Shown piece by piece: positions 26,494 through 35,144 of a DNA stretch of 64,000 nucleotides. The notes below the pieces were generated by a model that did not search any database, had not been told where the DNA came from, and saw only the letters and a list, made by a program, of their open reading frames with translations. Within the stretch, counting starts at the first letter, position 1; the number at the start of each line of letters is the position of its first letter. This DNA comes from Rhodospirillales bacterium 70-18 (lineage in GTDB: Bacteria > Pseudomonadota > Alphaproteobacteria > Acetobacterales > Acetobacteraceae): the NCBI GenBank assembly GCA_001899585.1, contig MKWE01000031.1:273188-337187 (forward strand), written 5' to 3'. The translations under genes were made by a program, and so were the position numbers.

Positions 26494-27365
26494 CCCATAT
26501 GAACGGACCCCGCATGACCGGTGTGATCGCCTTCCAGGGCAGGCCAGGAGCCTATTCCGACCTCGCCTGCCGCAACGCCTACCCGGCCATGCGCACCCTT
26601 CCCTGCGACACCTTCCAGGCGGCGATGGCGGCGGTGCGCGAGGGCGCGGCCGAACTGGCCATGATGCCGACCGAGAACAGCTTGGCCGGCCGGGTGCCGG
26701 ACATGCACATCCTGCTGCCCGAATCCGGCCTGTACGTGGTCGGTGAGGCGTTCCAGCGGGTGGAGCACTGCCTGCTGGCGCCGAAAGGGGCCAGCATCGC
26801 CGGGCTGAAGCGCGCCCATTCGCATGCGGTGGCGCTCGGCCAGGTGCGCAACATCCTTCAGGAGCTGGGCTTGCAGGCGGTGATCGAGGCCGACACCGCC
26901 GGCGCCGCCGAGCAGGTGGCCGGCTGGAACAACCCCGAGGACTGCGCCATCGCCTCCTCGCTGGCCGCCGAGCTGTTCGGGCTGGAGATCCTGCGCCGCA
27001 ATGTCGAGGACGCGTCGCACAACACCACCCGCTTCTACGTGATGGCCCGCGCGCCGCGGCAGGTGGCGCCCGAGACGCCGGGCCTGATGACCACGTTCGT
27101 GTTCCGCGTGCGCAACGTGCCGGCGGCGCTGTACAAGGCGCTCGGCGGATTTGCCACCAACGGCGTGAACATGACCAAGCTGGAAAGCTACATGGTCGGC
27201 GGCCACTTCACCGCCACCCAGTTCCTGTGCGACGTGGAGGGCCACCCCGAGCAGCCGGCCCTGCGCCGGGCGCTGGAGGAATTGTCGTTCTTCTCGCGCG
27301 AAACCCGCATCCTGGGGGTCTATCCGGCGGCGCAGTTCCGCAAGGACCAGGGCGATGCCGATTGA
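26490..27365 (+). CDS. pheA: Prephenate dehydratase
   Basis: A 291-residue enzyme converting prephenate to phenylpyruvate in phenylalanine biosynthesis. The catalytic domain starts IAFQGRPGAYSD and contains the substrate loop DASHNTTRFYVMA with the conserved Thr-Arg-Phe. A C-terminal ACT domain (about 195-280; LESYMVGG) would provide phenylalanine feedback. There is no chorismate mutase domain, so this is the monofunctional type. Translation is coupled to kdsB through ATGA. Its product phenylpyruvate is also a possible substrate of the ipdC-type decarboxylase at 12.2 kb. Confidence 0.9.
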   Translation: MTHMNGPRMTGVIAFQGRPGAYSDLACRNAYPAMRTLPCDTFQAAMAAVREGAAELAMMPTENSLAGRVPDMHILLPESGLYVVGEAFQRVEHCLLAPKGASIAGLKRAHSHAVALGQVRNILQELGLQAVIEADTAGAAEQVAGWNNPEDCAIASSLAAELFGLEILRRNVEDASHNTTRFYVMARAPRQVAPETPGLMTTFVFRVRNVPAALYKALGGFATNGVNMTKLESYMVGGHFTATQFLCDVEGHPEQPALRRALEELSFFSRETRILGVYPAAQFRKDQGDAD

Positions 27366-27487
27366 TGGCTGAATAGTCGGCCATCAAGCAGGCAGCGGGG
27401 CTTTGCCCAGCCTCGGGTCCCTGCGAGGGAACGGCCGGGAGAGGGACGGGCCGGGAGAGGGAAGTGCCGGATATTCGGTAAATCAGC

Positions 27488-27925
27488 CTACTGGCAGCGC
27501 ACCACCGTCTCGGTGCCGTCGGTCACCTCCCGCCCGAAACGCACGCCACGCCAGTTGGCCTTGCGGCGGCTCACCGTGCAGCGCCGCAGCCCCTCCGGCA
27601 CGCGGGCCTGCAGGGTAGCCTCGGTGCCCTCGTACTGGCAGATCAGGGTGTAGCCGCGTCCCTCGTTGGGCAGCAGGTCCCAGCCGCCGCGCTCACCGAT
27701 CAGGTCGGCCAGGTCCTTCGGGTCGCCGTCGAACAGTCGGGCACCGCGCAGGTAGTGGTTCTGCGGTTCGCTGGCCGCCTGCCAGCCGGCGGGCGCCTGC
27801 ACCTGCTCCTGCGGTTGGATAGCCAGCGTGCCCGGGCAGGCAAGCCCCGCGGCGGCGGCCGGCCCGGCGGTCGCGGCCAGCGCCGCCATGGCCAGCCAGA
27901 GGGAGAAAGATGCGCGCAGCATCAT
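27488..27925 (-). CDS. STY0301-like exported protein
   Basis: A 145-residue exported protein of unknown function. A signal peptide (about residues 2-24, ending PAAAAG) precedes LACPGTLAI and a small beta-rich domain with three further cysteines (YTLICQY, RRCTVS and the C-terminal VVRCQ), possibly disulfide-linked. The pattern resembles the STY0301 family; that is a recalled resemblance, not a proven match. The start (ATG at 27923-27925) overlaps the stop of the metallopeptidase gene (ATGA). The 122 bp between it and the convergent pheA hold only a short G-rich near-duplication (CCGGGAGAGGGA twice, near 27431 and 27451). Confidence 0.6.
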   Translation of the reverse strand: MMLRASFSLWLAMAALAATAGPAAAAGLACPGTLAIQPQEQVQAPAGWQAASEPQNHYLRGARLFDGDPKDLADLIGERGGWDLLPNEGRGYTLICQYEGTEATLQARVPEGLRRCTVSRRKANWRGVRFGREVTDGTETVVRCQ

Positions 27926-28338
27926 GGCCCCTGCTCCAATGCCTCGATATCCGCATCGCTGAAGCCGAAATGATGGGCGATCTCGTGGATCAGCACGTTG
28001 CGCACCAGCCGCCCCAAATCCTCGCCCAGCTCGATCCACTCGAACAGGATGGCCTGGCGGTACAGCACGATGCGGTCGGGCAGCCGTGCCACGTCCAGCA
28101 CGCTACGGGCGCCCAGCGGGGTGCCTTGGTAGAGGCCGGCCAGGTCCCAGGCGCTGTCCAGCTCCATCTCCTCCACCAGCTCGTCCCCCGCCAGTTCCTC
28201 CACCACGATCGACACATTGGCGACGTGGCGGCGCAGGGCCTCGGGGATGCCGGCGAAGGCGCGCTCGGCCAGGACGGCAATCGCCGCCGCGTCGGGCGGC
28301 GTTGTGAACCGGGGGGTGGAGGGTCCATGCTGCGGCAT
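27922..28338 (-). CDS. Zincin-like metallopeptidase-family protein
   Basis: A 138-residue protein with HEIAHHFG (HExxH at 118-122) near the C-terminus, preceded by a segment [12 protein letters not shown] and [12 protein letters not shown], the layout of the small zincin-like metallopeptidase family (formerly DUF1025). The third zinc ligand may be Asp128 or Asp130 in FSDADIE. Substrate and role are unknown. It is followed, with a one-base-shifted ATGA overlap, by the STY0301-like gene and is divergent from phhB. Confidence 0.75.
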   Translation of the reverse strand: MPQHGPSTPRFTTPPDAAAIAVLAERAFAGIPEALRRHVANVSIVVEELAGDELVEEMELDSAWDLAGLYQGTPLGARSVLDVARLPDRIVLYRQAILFEWIELGEDLGRLVRNVLIHEIAHHFGFSDADIEALEQGP

Positions 28339-28401
28339 GGCGCAAGCACGGCATGGCCCGCCGCGCGGGTCAAGCCGCCCCACCCCGCCGGGAGACGCAA
28401 C

Positions 28402-28689
28402 ATGATCGCCAAACTCACCGAGGCCGAGCGCGCCGCGCTGGCCGACACCCTGCCGGAATGGCACGCGCCCGCGGGCCGCGACGCCATCCACCGCCGCTTC
28501 CGCTTCGCCGATTTCAGCGCGGCCTGGGGCTTCATGGCCCGCGTCGCCCTGCTGGCCGAGAAGCAGGACCACCACCCTGAATGGTCCAATGTCTGGAACA
28601 CGGTGGAGATCACGCTGACCACCCACGACGCCGGCGGGCTCAGCGCGCGCGACGTGGCGATGGCCCGCGCGATCGACGCGCTGATGTGA
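28402..28689 (+). CDS. phhB: Pterin-4a-carbinolamine dehydratase
   Basis: A 95-residue PCD/DCoH-fold protein. It dehydrates 4a-hydroxytetrahydropterin, recycling the cofactor of aromatic amino-acid hydroxylases. The conserved block [18 protein letters not shown] carries the active-site His-His pair followed by Pro-Glu-Trp. The ATG at 28402 follows GGGAGA. The stop overlaps the GTG start of mmcB (GTGA). No aromatic hydroxylase gene lies in the window. Confidence 0.9.
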   Translation: MIAKLTEAERAALADTLPEWHAPAGRDAIHRRFRFADFSAAWGFMARVALLAEKQDHHPEWSNVWNTVEITLTTHDAGGLSARDVAMARAIDALM

Positions 28690-29156
28690 GCGAGGCGGGC
28701 GCGCCCGCGCGCACCGCGCGCATCCGCACCGCCGCCGCCCGCCTGTGCGGCCAGCTCGGTTGGGCGCCGCTGCACGAGGTGGTGCTGCCGAACGGCCGGC
28801 GCGCCGACATCCTGGCACTGCGCCCGGATGGCGGGTTCGTCTGCATCGAGGTGAAATCCGGCCCGCGCGACTTCCTGGCCGACGCCAAATGGCCGGACTA
28901 CCGCGCCTGCTGCGACGCGCTGTTCTTCGCGGTGGACACCGACTTCCCGCAGGCGCTGCTGCCTGGGGATACCGGGCTGATCGTGACGTGGGAGCTGACC
29001 GCCGAGTTGCTGCGCGACGCCCCCGCCCACCCGCTGCCCCCTGCCCGCCGTCGTGCCCTGCTGCACCGCTTCGCCCTGCTCGCCGCCGGCCGGCTCGCGC
29101 TGCACGAGGACCCGGCCGGGGCGGCGATGCTGCGGGCCGGATTGCTGGTGGAATAG
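28686..29156 (+). CDS. mmcB: MmcB-family putative DNA-repair nuclease
   Basis: A 156-residue protein of the MmcB family, linked in Caulobacter to the mitomycin-C DNA-damage response. The PD-(D/E)xK-like core is visible as RRADILAL followed by [19 protein letters not shown], giving D...E-x-K. Start is GTG at 28686 overlapping the phhB stop. The coupling of phhB to mmcB appears positional rather than functional. Confidence 0.78.
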   Translation: MSEAGAPARTARIRTAAARLCGQLGWAPLHEVVLPNGRRADILALRPDGGFVCIEVKSGPRDFLADAKWPDYRACCDALFFAVDTDFPQALLPGDTGLIVTWELTAELLRDAPAHPLPPARRRALLHRFALLAAGRLALHEDPAGAAMLRAGLLVE

Positions 29157-29267
29157 TCCGCCATGGTTGCGGTGCGCGGCGGGATCGGGCGATAAAGGGC
29201 AGGGCGGTGCGCAGACGCGCCGCGGGACACAAAAGAGCCGGCTCCAGCCGGCCGTTGGGAGGACCGG

Positions 29268-30341
29268 ATGAAGCGATCCATGACGGCGCTGTTGCGCGTT
29301 TCGCTGCTGGCGGGGCTGGCCGCTACCACGGCCCTCGCCGCTACGACCCTCGCCGCCCCCGCCGCCCGTGCCGCCGGGGCCGATGCGGCGCTGATCGCCG
29401 CCGCCAAAGCCGAGGGCAACCTGGTCTGGTACAGCACGCTCATCGTCAACCAGATCACCCGCCCGCTGGCGCTCGCCTTCGAGAAGAAATACCCGGGCAT
29501 CAAGGTGCAGTATTCCCGCGCCCCCAGCACCGATGTGGCGCTCAAGATCACCACCGAGGCGCGGGCCGGGCGCATCCAGGCCGATGTGTTCGACGGTACC
29601 AACACCATCCTGCCGCTGCAGGATGCCGGGCTGGTGCAGCCCTACGTGGTGGACTCCGCCAAGGGCTATCCGCCGGAATTCCGCGACCCGAACGGGCTGT
29701 GGACCACGATGAACGTCTATTACCTCACCGTCGGCTACAACACCGACCTGGTGAAGGGCGCCGACGTGCCCAAGACCTTCGATGACCTGCTGAACCCGAA
29801 ATGGGCCGGCAAGATGGCCTGGACCACCGACCCCACCAGCGCCGGCGCGCCCGGCTTCATCCAGAATATCCTGGCGCTGAAGGGCCAGGAGAAGGGCATG
29901 GACTACCTGACCAAGCTGGCCGCCCTGAAGCCGGTGAACGTGCCCGCCTCCCAGCGCGTGGTGCTGGACAAGGTGATCGCCGGCGAATTCCCGATCGGGC
30001 TGATGATCTTCAACCACCACGTGGCGATCAGCGCCGCCAAGGGCGCGCCGGTCGCCTGGGCGCGCATGGAGCCGGTGGTGGGCACCGCCAACCTGATCAG
30101 CATCGTCAAGGGCGCGCCCCACCCCAACGCGGCCAGGCTGTTCCTGGAATACGTGCTGTCCGACGAGGGCCAGCGCGAGGTCGCCAAGGCGTTCTACCTG
30201 CCGGCCAACCCGGACGTGCCGGCCATCGTGCCCGACCTGAAGCCCAAGGAGGGGCATTTCCAGGCCCGCGTGGTCACCCCCGAGATGGAGCGCGCCGGCC
30301 GCACCGCCTGGATCGATCTGTACCACAAGCTGTTCCGCTAG
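29268..30341 (+). CDS. ABC transporter substrate-binding protein, ferric type (FbpA/AfuA-like)
   Basis: A 357-residue periplasmic binding protein. A signal peptide spans about residues 10-36 (ending ARAAG); the mature part begins ALIAAAKAEGNLVWYSTL and continues with FEKKYPGIKVQY, features of the ferric-iron or thiamine binding family SBP_bac_6/8. The paired tyrosines of classical Fe-binding members are not clearly placed (NVYYLTVGYN is a candidate), so the ligand may be iron, thiamine, spermidine or phosphonate. First gene of a three-gene operon with a two-domain permease and an ATPase. A GCCGGCTCCAGCCGGC hairpin lies just upstream, near 29240, before the GGAGG ribosome-binding site. Confidence 0.85.
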   Translation: MKRSMTALLRVSLLAGLAATTALAATTLAAPAARAAGADAALIAAAKAEGNLVWYSTLIVNQITRPLALAFEKKYPGIKVQYSRAPSTDVALKITTEARAGRIQADVFDGTNTILPLQDAGLVQPYVVDSAKGYPPEFRDPNGLWTTMNVYYLTVGYNTDLVKGADVPKTFDDLLNPKWAGKMAWTTDPTSAGAPGFIQNILALKGQEKGMDYLTKLAALKPVNVPASQRVVLDKVIAGEFPIGLMIFNHHVAISAAKGAPVAWARMEPVVGTANLISIVKGAPHPNAARLFLEYVLSDEGQREVAKAFYLPANPDVPAIVPDLKPKEGHFQARVVTPEMERAGRTAWIDLYHKLFR

Positions 30342-30361
30342 GCCGCAGCCGGAAGCCCCGC

Positions 30362-32074
30362 GTGCCGCCCTCATCCGCCGCGCGGCGCTGGCTGGACCCG
30401 CGGCTGGCGACCTCGGTGCTGGTCGGCGTCATCCTGGCCGCGCTGATGCTGCCGCCGCTGGTCATGCTGGTGCAGGGCAGCCTGGCGGCGACCAACGATG
30501 CCGGGCAGGCCACCGGCTGGACGCTGCGCCATTTCACCGACCTGGTCACCGCCCATCGCGCCGGCCAGACGCTGTGGAACAGCATCGTCTTCAGCGCCGG
30601 CAGCACGCTGCTGTCGCTGCTGGTCGGGGGTGTGCTGGCCTGGCTGGTGGAACGCACCAACGCGCCGCTGCGGGTGCTGGCGTGGCTGGCCACCATCATC
30701 TCGCTGGGCACGCCGTACATCCTGCACGTGGTGGCGTGGCTGTTCCTGCTCGGCCCGGTCGGCCCGTTCAACGACCTCTACCGGGCGCTGGGCGGCAGCG
30801 GCAATCTGATCCATGTGCAGTCAATGGCCGGGATGGTCCTGATCGAGGGGTTCCTGTGGTCGCCGCTGGTGTTCCTGCTGCTCGGCTCCACCTTCCGCGC
30901 CGCCAATGCCGACATGGAGGAGGCCGCGCGCACCAGCGGCGCCAGCGTGCTGCAGACGGTCTGGCGCATCTCCATCCGGCTGGCCATGCCGGCGATCCTG
31001 GCGCTGGCGCTGTTCGTGTTCATCCGCGCCATCGGCGCCTTCGAGGTGCCGGCCCTGGTGGGCATCCCCAGCCGCATCTACGTGCTGACCACGGCGGTCT
31101 ATGACAGCATGACCACCATGCCGCCGGACCTGGGCTACGCCTCGGCCTTCGCGGTGGTGATGGTGGTGATCGTCTCGGTGCTGCTGCATTTCTACAGCCG
31201 GCTGTCCAGCAGCGCCGAGAAATACCACAGCGTCACCGGCAAGGGCTACCGCCCGCGCCCGTTCGACCTTGGGGCCTGGCGCTGGGCGGCGGGCGCGCTG
31301 ATCGTGCTGAACTTCGTGGTGGTGCTGGTGCTGCCGCTGGTCGCCCTGCTGTGGATGTCCCTGCAGGCCTTCCCGCGCGGCTTCAGCCTCGCCGGGCTGC
31401 GCGCGCTCAGCCTGGACAACTACCGCGCGGTGGTCACGGCGCCGAACTACTTCGACCTCGCGATCAACAGCCTCGGCGTGGCGGCGGGCGCGGCCAGCGT
31501 GATCATGCTGCTGGCCGCCTTCGCCGGCTGGATCGCCGCGCGGCGCGGCCCGGGCGGGCGCACGCTGGACCAGCTTGCCATGCTGTCGCTGGTGTTCCCC
31601 GGCATCGTGCTCGGCGTGGCGGTGATGGAGGTCTATCTGCGGGTGCCGCTGCCGATCTATGGCACGCTGTGGATCATCGGCATCGCCTACGTCATCCGCT
31701 TCATGCCGTTCGGCATGCGCTACGTCTATGCCGGCGTGCTGCAGCTGCACAACGAGCTGGAGGAGGCGGCCGGGGTGTCCGGTGCCGGCTACCTCACCAT
31801 CCTGCGCCGCATCGTGGCGCCGCTGCTGACCCCGGCGATGGTGGCGGGGTGGCTGTTCATCTTCCTGATCGCCAACAAGGAGCTGGCGATCGCCGTGCTG
31901 CTGGCCAGCCCCGGCGCGCAGGTGGCGGCGGTGGCGGTGTTCGACCTGTGGGTGAACGGCCAGGGCGGCGAACTGGCCGCCTTCGGCCTGCTGTGGACGG
32001 TGCTGATGACCGCCGTCGCCTTCCTGTTCTTCGCCCAGTCCCGCCGCGGCGGCACCGACATCTACGGGAACTGA
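30362..32074 (+). CDS. ABC transporter permease, two-domain ferric type
   Basis: A 570-residue fused double permease, about twelve membrane helices, with EAA loops MEEAARTSGASVLQTVWRI near residue 185 and LEEAAGVSGAGYLTILRRI near 475. The start is GTG at 30362, 20 bp after the binding-protein stop and preceded by GGAAG; no in-frame ATG exists near this position. Same architecture and length as the permease at 14.8 kb. It partners the binding protein and the ATPase. Confidence 0.88.
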   Translation: MPPSSAARRWLDPRLATSVLVGVILAALMLPPLVMLVQGSLAATNDAGQATGWTLRHFTDLVTAHRAGQTLWNSIVFSAGSTLLSLLVGGVLAWLVERTNAPLRVLAWLATIISLGTPYILHVVAWLFLLGPVGPFNDLYRALGGSGNLIHVQSMAGMVLIEGFLWSPLVFLLLGSTFRAANADMEEAARTSGASVLQTVWRISIRLAMPAILALALFVFIRAIGAFEVPALVGIPSRIYVLTTAVYDSMTTMPPDLGYASAFAVVMVVIVSVLLHFYSRLSSSAEKYHSVTGKGYRPRPFDLGAWRWAAGALIVLNFVVVLVLPLVALLWMSLQAFPRGFSLAGLRALSLDNYRAVVTAPNYFDLAINSLGVAAGAASVIMLLAAFAGWIAARRGPGGRTLDQLAMLSLVFPGIVLGVAVMEVYLRVPLPIYGTLWIIGIAYVIRFMPFGMRYVYAGVLQLHNELEEAAGVSGAGYLTILRRIVAPLLTPAMVAGWLFIFLIANKELAIAVLLASPGAQVAAVAVFDLWVNGQGGELAAFGLLWTVLMTAVAFLFFAQSRRGGTDIYGN

Positions 32075-32077
32075 CCC

Positions 32078-33202
32078 ATGCTGACCGTCACCGGCCTTAC
32101 CCGCGTCTTCGCCAACCGGTTCGACGCCATGGCCGGCGGCGTGCGCGACGCCAGCTTCGCCCTGCCGGCCGGCACCTTCTTCACCCTGCTCGGCCCCTCC
32201 GGCTGCGGCAAGACCACCACCTTGCGCTGCCTCGCCGGGCTGGAACGGCCGGATGCCGGCTTCATCGGGCTGGAGGACCGGGTGCTGTTCGACAGCGCCG
32301 GCGGCACCATGGTGCCGGTGAACCTGCGCGGCATCGGCATGGTGTTCCAGTCCTACGCCATCTGGCCGCACATGACGGTGTTCGAGAACATCGCCTTCCC
32401 GCTGCGCGTCGCCCGCGCGCGCCGTGGCCGCGAGGAGATCGCCCGACTGGTCGATCAGGCGCTGGCCACCGTGGGCCTGGCCGGCTACGGCCCCCGCCCC
32501 GCCACAAGGCTGTCCGGCGGCCAACAGCAGCGCGTGGCGCTGGCGCGCGCCATCGTGCATCAGCCCCGGCTGCTGCTGCTTGACGAGCCGCTCTCCAACC
32601 TGGACGCCAGCCTGCGCGAGGAGATGCGCGCCGAGTTGCGCCGGCTGCAGCGGCAGATCGGCATCACCACCGTCTACGTCACCCACGACCAGTCCGAGGC
32701 GCTGGCGATGTCGGACCTGATCGCGGTGATGGATCGCGGCCGGATCGTCCAGCTCGACGTGCCGCGGGCGATCTACTTCACCCCGGCCAGCGATTTCGTC
32801 GCCCGCTTCATCGGCGCCGCCAACCTGCTGCCCGGCACCGCGGAGGCCGGCGCCGTCGCCGGCGCCACCGGCATGGTGCGGCTGGCCGACGGCACCCGCA
32901 TCGCCTGCGCCTGCCCCACCGGCATGCAGGCCGGCCAGCCGGCGATGGTGGCGTTGCGGCCCGAAAGCATCGCCGTGGCGCCGGCCGACGCGGCGCCGGA
33001 ACCGGGCGCCAACATGCTGCCCGGCATGGTGCAGGACGCCAGCTTCCTGGGCGCCACCCTGCGCTGCGACGTGCTGGCGGCGGGGCAGACGCTGCGCGCG
33101 GTGGCTGCTCCCGATACTGTGATCGCACTCGGGACGGCGGTGCGGCTGCTGTTCCGGCCGGACGCCGCTGTGGTGGTACAGGCGGCCCCGCCGGCCGGCT
33201 GA
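32078..33202 (+). CDS. ABC transporter ATP-binding protein (ferric/PotA type)
   Basis: A 374-residue ATPase, last gene of the operon. Walker A GPSGCGKTT, FQSYAIWPHMT, signature RLSGGQQQRV, Walker B LLLDEPLSNLD and YVTHDQSEA are intact, with a C-terminal TOBE-type domain. It starts 3 bp after the permease stop. Closely similar in layout to the ATPase at 16.5 kb. It is a small-solute importer ATPase, not a peptide exporter, so it probably has no role in exporting the peptide encoded just downstream. Confidence 0.9.
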   Translation: MLTVTGLTRVFANRFDAMAGGVRDASFALPAGTFFTLLGPSGCGKTTTLRCLAGLERPDAGFIGLEDRVLFDSAGGTMVPVNLRGIGMVFQSYAIWPHMTVFENIAFPLRVARARRGREEIARLVDQALATVGLAGYGPRPATRLSGGQQQRVALARAIVHQPRLLLLDEPLSNLDASLREEMRAELRRLQRQIGITTVYVTHDQSEALAMSDLIAVMDRGRIVQLDVPRAIYFTPASDFVARFIGAANLLPGTAEAGAVAGATGMVRLADGTRIACACPTGMQAGQPAMVALRPESIAVAPADAAPEPGANMLPGMVQDASFLGATLRCDVLAAGQTLRAVAAPDTVIALGTAVRLLFRPDAAVVVQAAPPAG

Positions 33203-33615
33203 GGCGTCAGGACCATTCGGCGCGGCGGCAGCGGGGCAGCCACAGGGTGGCCGCGCCGACGCAATGATTCTTTAATCATATCAATTGACGAGACCTGGAT
33301 CGAGTATTCCGCACCCCTCGCACGAGCCCGATTCCGGGCGGCATTGAGGCGAATACAAACGTATTACTACTTACGCTTGATGAAAAGTTCATCAGATTTT
33401 TTCGCCCTGGATACGCTCGTCCGGAGTGTGGAATGGCAGTATTCCTGTTGTATATTTCAGCATATTTTCTAAATCATGTGGCGAAATCCGCGCATCACGA
33501 GGTCATCACGAAATCGATCAGACATTGCGAGACCCCGGCGCCAGCCCTAATGTTCCGCCCGGGTGGTCAATCCGTCCGCCCAATCGGATCAATATCCGGA
33601 GGAAAGGGAAGAGAA
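33203..33615 (+). promoter_or_regulatory. Gene-free, relatively AT-rich upstream region of the RiPP locus
   Basis: The longest gene-free stretch in the window (413 bp) and visibly less GC-rich than its surroundings. It contains three short dyads: ATGATT-CTTT-AATCAT (33264-33279), AATAC-AAAC-GTATT (33352-33365) and TGATGAA-AAG-TTCATCA followed by TTTTTT (33378-33402). A/T-rich patches near 33450-33475 could include a promoter for the peptide gene. A strong ribosome-binding site (GGAGGAAAGGGAAG) sits just before the ATG at 33616. An in-frame extension to 33433 exists but has no such site. Confidence 0.55.
33378..33402 (+). terminator. Candidate intrinsic terminator
   Basis: A 7-bp stem TGATGAA/TTCATCA with an AAG loop is followed by GATTTTTT. 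It could end transcription from the upstream ABC operon and so isolate the peptide gene. The stem is AT-rich, so termination strength is uncertain; an alternative reading is an operator. Confidence 0.4.
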
Positions 33616-33831
33616 ATGCCCGACACGAAAACCACAATCTCCGCCAAGAACATCGCCGAGCTGCGCGCCGAATCCGGCCGCTCGCGCATCGTCGATGCCG
33701 CGGTGCTGCACCTGGAGAAGGACCGCGGCATCAACCTCGGCACGGCCAACGCGGCGCTCAGCTGGGGACTGGACTTCACCCTGCACATCAGCGCCGACCA
33801 GGCCGGCCGGGTGGCGCGCCCCGGCGGCTGA
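33616..33831 (+). CDS. Candidate RiPP precursor peptide (71 residues)
   Basis: A short peptide placed immediately before a radical SAM/SPASM gene, with a strong ribosome-binding site. The N-terminal two thirds look like a leader: a Thr/Lys-rich start, then charged helical segments (KNIAELRAESG, VLHLEKDRG). The C-terminal third holds all the bulky aromatics: Trp50, Phe54 and His57 in SWGLDFTLHIS (49-59), followed by ADQAGRVARPGG. There is no cysteine, which excludes sactipeptide- or lanthipeptide-type thioethers. Because the neighbouring enzyme resembles FxsB-like cyclophane-forming maturases, candidate three-residue crosslinks are W50-G-L52, F54-T-L56 and H57-I-S59. I know of no named family for this peptide; function is inference from context. 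Confidence 0.7.
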   Translation: MPDTKTTISAKNIAELRAESGRSRIVDAAVLHLEKDRGINLGTANAALSWGLDFTLHISADQAGRVARPGG

Positions 33832-33854
33832 ACCAAGGCCGGCTGCACCGACGA

Positions 33855-33886
33855 TTGCCAGGCCGGCGACGCGGCCGGCCTGGCAA
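33855..33886 (+). promoter_or_regulatory. 13-bp perfect hairpin between precursor and maturase genes
   Basis: TTGCCAGGCCGGC (33855-33867) pairs perfectly with GCCGGCCTGGCAA (33874-33886) around a 6-nt loop. It lies 24 bp after the peptide stop and 24 bp before the maturase start. No U-run follows, so it is more likely a partial attenuator or a 3' stabiliser that yields more peptide than enzyme mRNA. Confidence 0.75.
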
Positions 33887-33910
33887 CCCGACCGGAGGGG
33901 GGGAAGGCGG

Positions 33911-35119
33911 ATGAACGCGTTCGAGCTGTGCATCGTCAAGGTCACGGCGTTCTGCAACATCGATTGCAGCTACTGCTACATGTTCAACGCGGCCGACCAC
34001 ACCCACGAGCGGGTGCCGCGCACGATGTCCGAGGCCATGGCGCTGCGCCTGCTCGACCGCATCCGCGACTACCTCGATGCCGGCGGGCGGCGGCGCTTCC
34101 ATCTGACCCTGCATGGCGGCGAGCCGTCGCTGTGGCCGCTGCCGGCCATGCGCGGCTTTCTGGAGCGCGTGCGCGCCCTGAACGCCGAGGGCTACCACCT
34201 CACCGTCAGCATGCAGACCAACGCCTTTCGCTACGACGAGCGGCTGTTCGCGCTGCTGGCCGAGCATGGCGTGTCGGTCGGCGTCAGCATCGACGGCCCG
34301 CGCGAATTCAACGACCGCCGCCGCGTCACCCATCGCGGCGCCGGCTCCTACGACCGGGTGATGGGCAATGTGGAACGCATCCTGGGCGGCCCGGGCGCCG
34401 GGGTGTTCCAGGGCTTTCTGGCAGTCGCCGATCCGACCATCGCGCCGGCCGCCTTCGTCGACTGGGCGGCGGCCCTGCCGGTCACCAGGCTGGACCTGCT
34501 GTGGCCGATGGATTTCTCCCACCTCAACCCGCCCTGGGACGACGGCGACGAGGCGGCGTATCGGGCGGCGCCGCGATTCGGCCACTGGTTCGCCGCGGTG
34601 TTCGACGCCTGGATGGCCAAGGACGATCCCGACCTGCACATCCGCCATTTCTACGACTGCATCGCGCATTACCTGGGCTCGACCCGGCATATCGAGTCCA
34701 TCGTCAACGACGGTGTGCCGATGTTCGTCGTCAACACCGACGGCGCCTACGAATACCACGACTACCTGCGCCCGCACGCCGACGGCGCCTGCCGCACCGG
34801 CGCCAACGCCACCGACCACCCGATTTCCGTGCTGCACGACGACCCGCTGTTCCGCCGGCTGCTGGCGCTGGCCGAGCATTTGCCGGCCGACTGCGCCGGC
34901 TGCGACGTGCGCGCGGTGTGCGGCGGCGGCTTCCTGCCCGGTCGCACCGGGGCGCCCGGCATGCCGCGCTCGGTGCTGTGCCACGACCAGGGGCACTTCT
35001 TCGCCCATGTCAGCCGCACGTTGGCGCGGCTGGGCGTGCCCCCGGCCGAGGGCCGCGCCGCCGGCACCGGCGGGATACCGCGGCCGTTGCTCGGGGGGCG
35101 GGTGGCGGTGGCGGCCTGA
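33911..35119 (+). CDS. Radical SAM/SPASM peptide maturase (FxsB-like)
   Basis: A 402-residue radical SAM enzyme. The SAM-binding [4Fe-4S] cluster motif is Cys15-x3-Cys19-x2-Cys22 (FCNIDCSYCYMF), followed by LHGGEPSL (67-74), MQTNAF (101-106) and VSIDGPREFND (125-135). The C-terminal SPASM-type region has Cys294, then Cys328-x2-Cys331-x5-Cys337 followed by GGG, and Cys357, enough for auxiliary clusters. These landmarks, with WPMDFSHLNPPW and NTDGAYEYHDYLR, match the FxsB/HxsB-like group as I recall it, which forms C-C crosslinks between aromatic rings and side chains in short peptides. The ATG at 33911 follows GGAGG. It is the only processing gene seen; no protease or exporter is adjacent. Confidence 0.87.
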   Translation: MNAFELCIVKVTAFCNIDCSYCYMFNAADHTHERVPRTMSEAMALRLLDRIRDYLDAGGRRRFHLTLHGGEPSLWPLPAMRGFLERVRALNAEGYHLTVSMQTNAFRYDERLFALLAEHGVSVGVSIDGPREFNDRRRVTHRGAGSYDRVMGNVERILGGPGAGVFQGFLAVADPTIAPAAFVDWAAALPVTRLDLLWPMDFSHLNPPWDDGDEAAYRAAPRFGHWFAAVFDAWMAKDDPDLHIRHFYDCIAHYLGSTRHIESIVNDGVPMFVVNTDGAYEYHDYLRPHADGACRTGANATDHPISVLHDDPLFRRLLALAEHLPADCAGCDVRAVCGGGFLPGRTGAPGMPRSVLCHDQGHFFAHVSRTLARLGVPPAEGRAAGTGGIPRPLLGGRVAVAA

Positions 35120-35127
35120 CCGCGGGC

Positions 35128-35144
35128 GCGGGGCTTCGCCCCGC
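35128..35144 (+). terminator. Hairpin terminator after the maturase gene
   Basis: GCGGGGC/GCCCCGC with a TTC loop starts 8 bp after the maturase stop and is followed by CTTATCTCCTCCTT. It probably ends the two-gene unit and separates it from the FAD oxidoreductase gene 75 bp further on. Confidence 0.6.
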
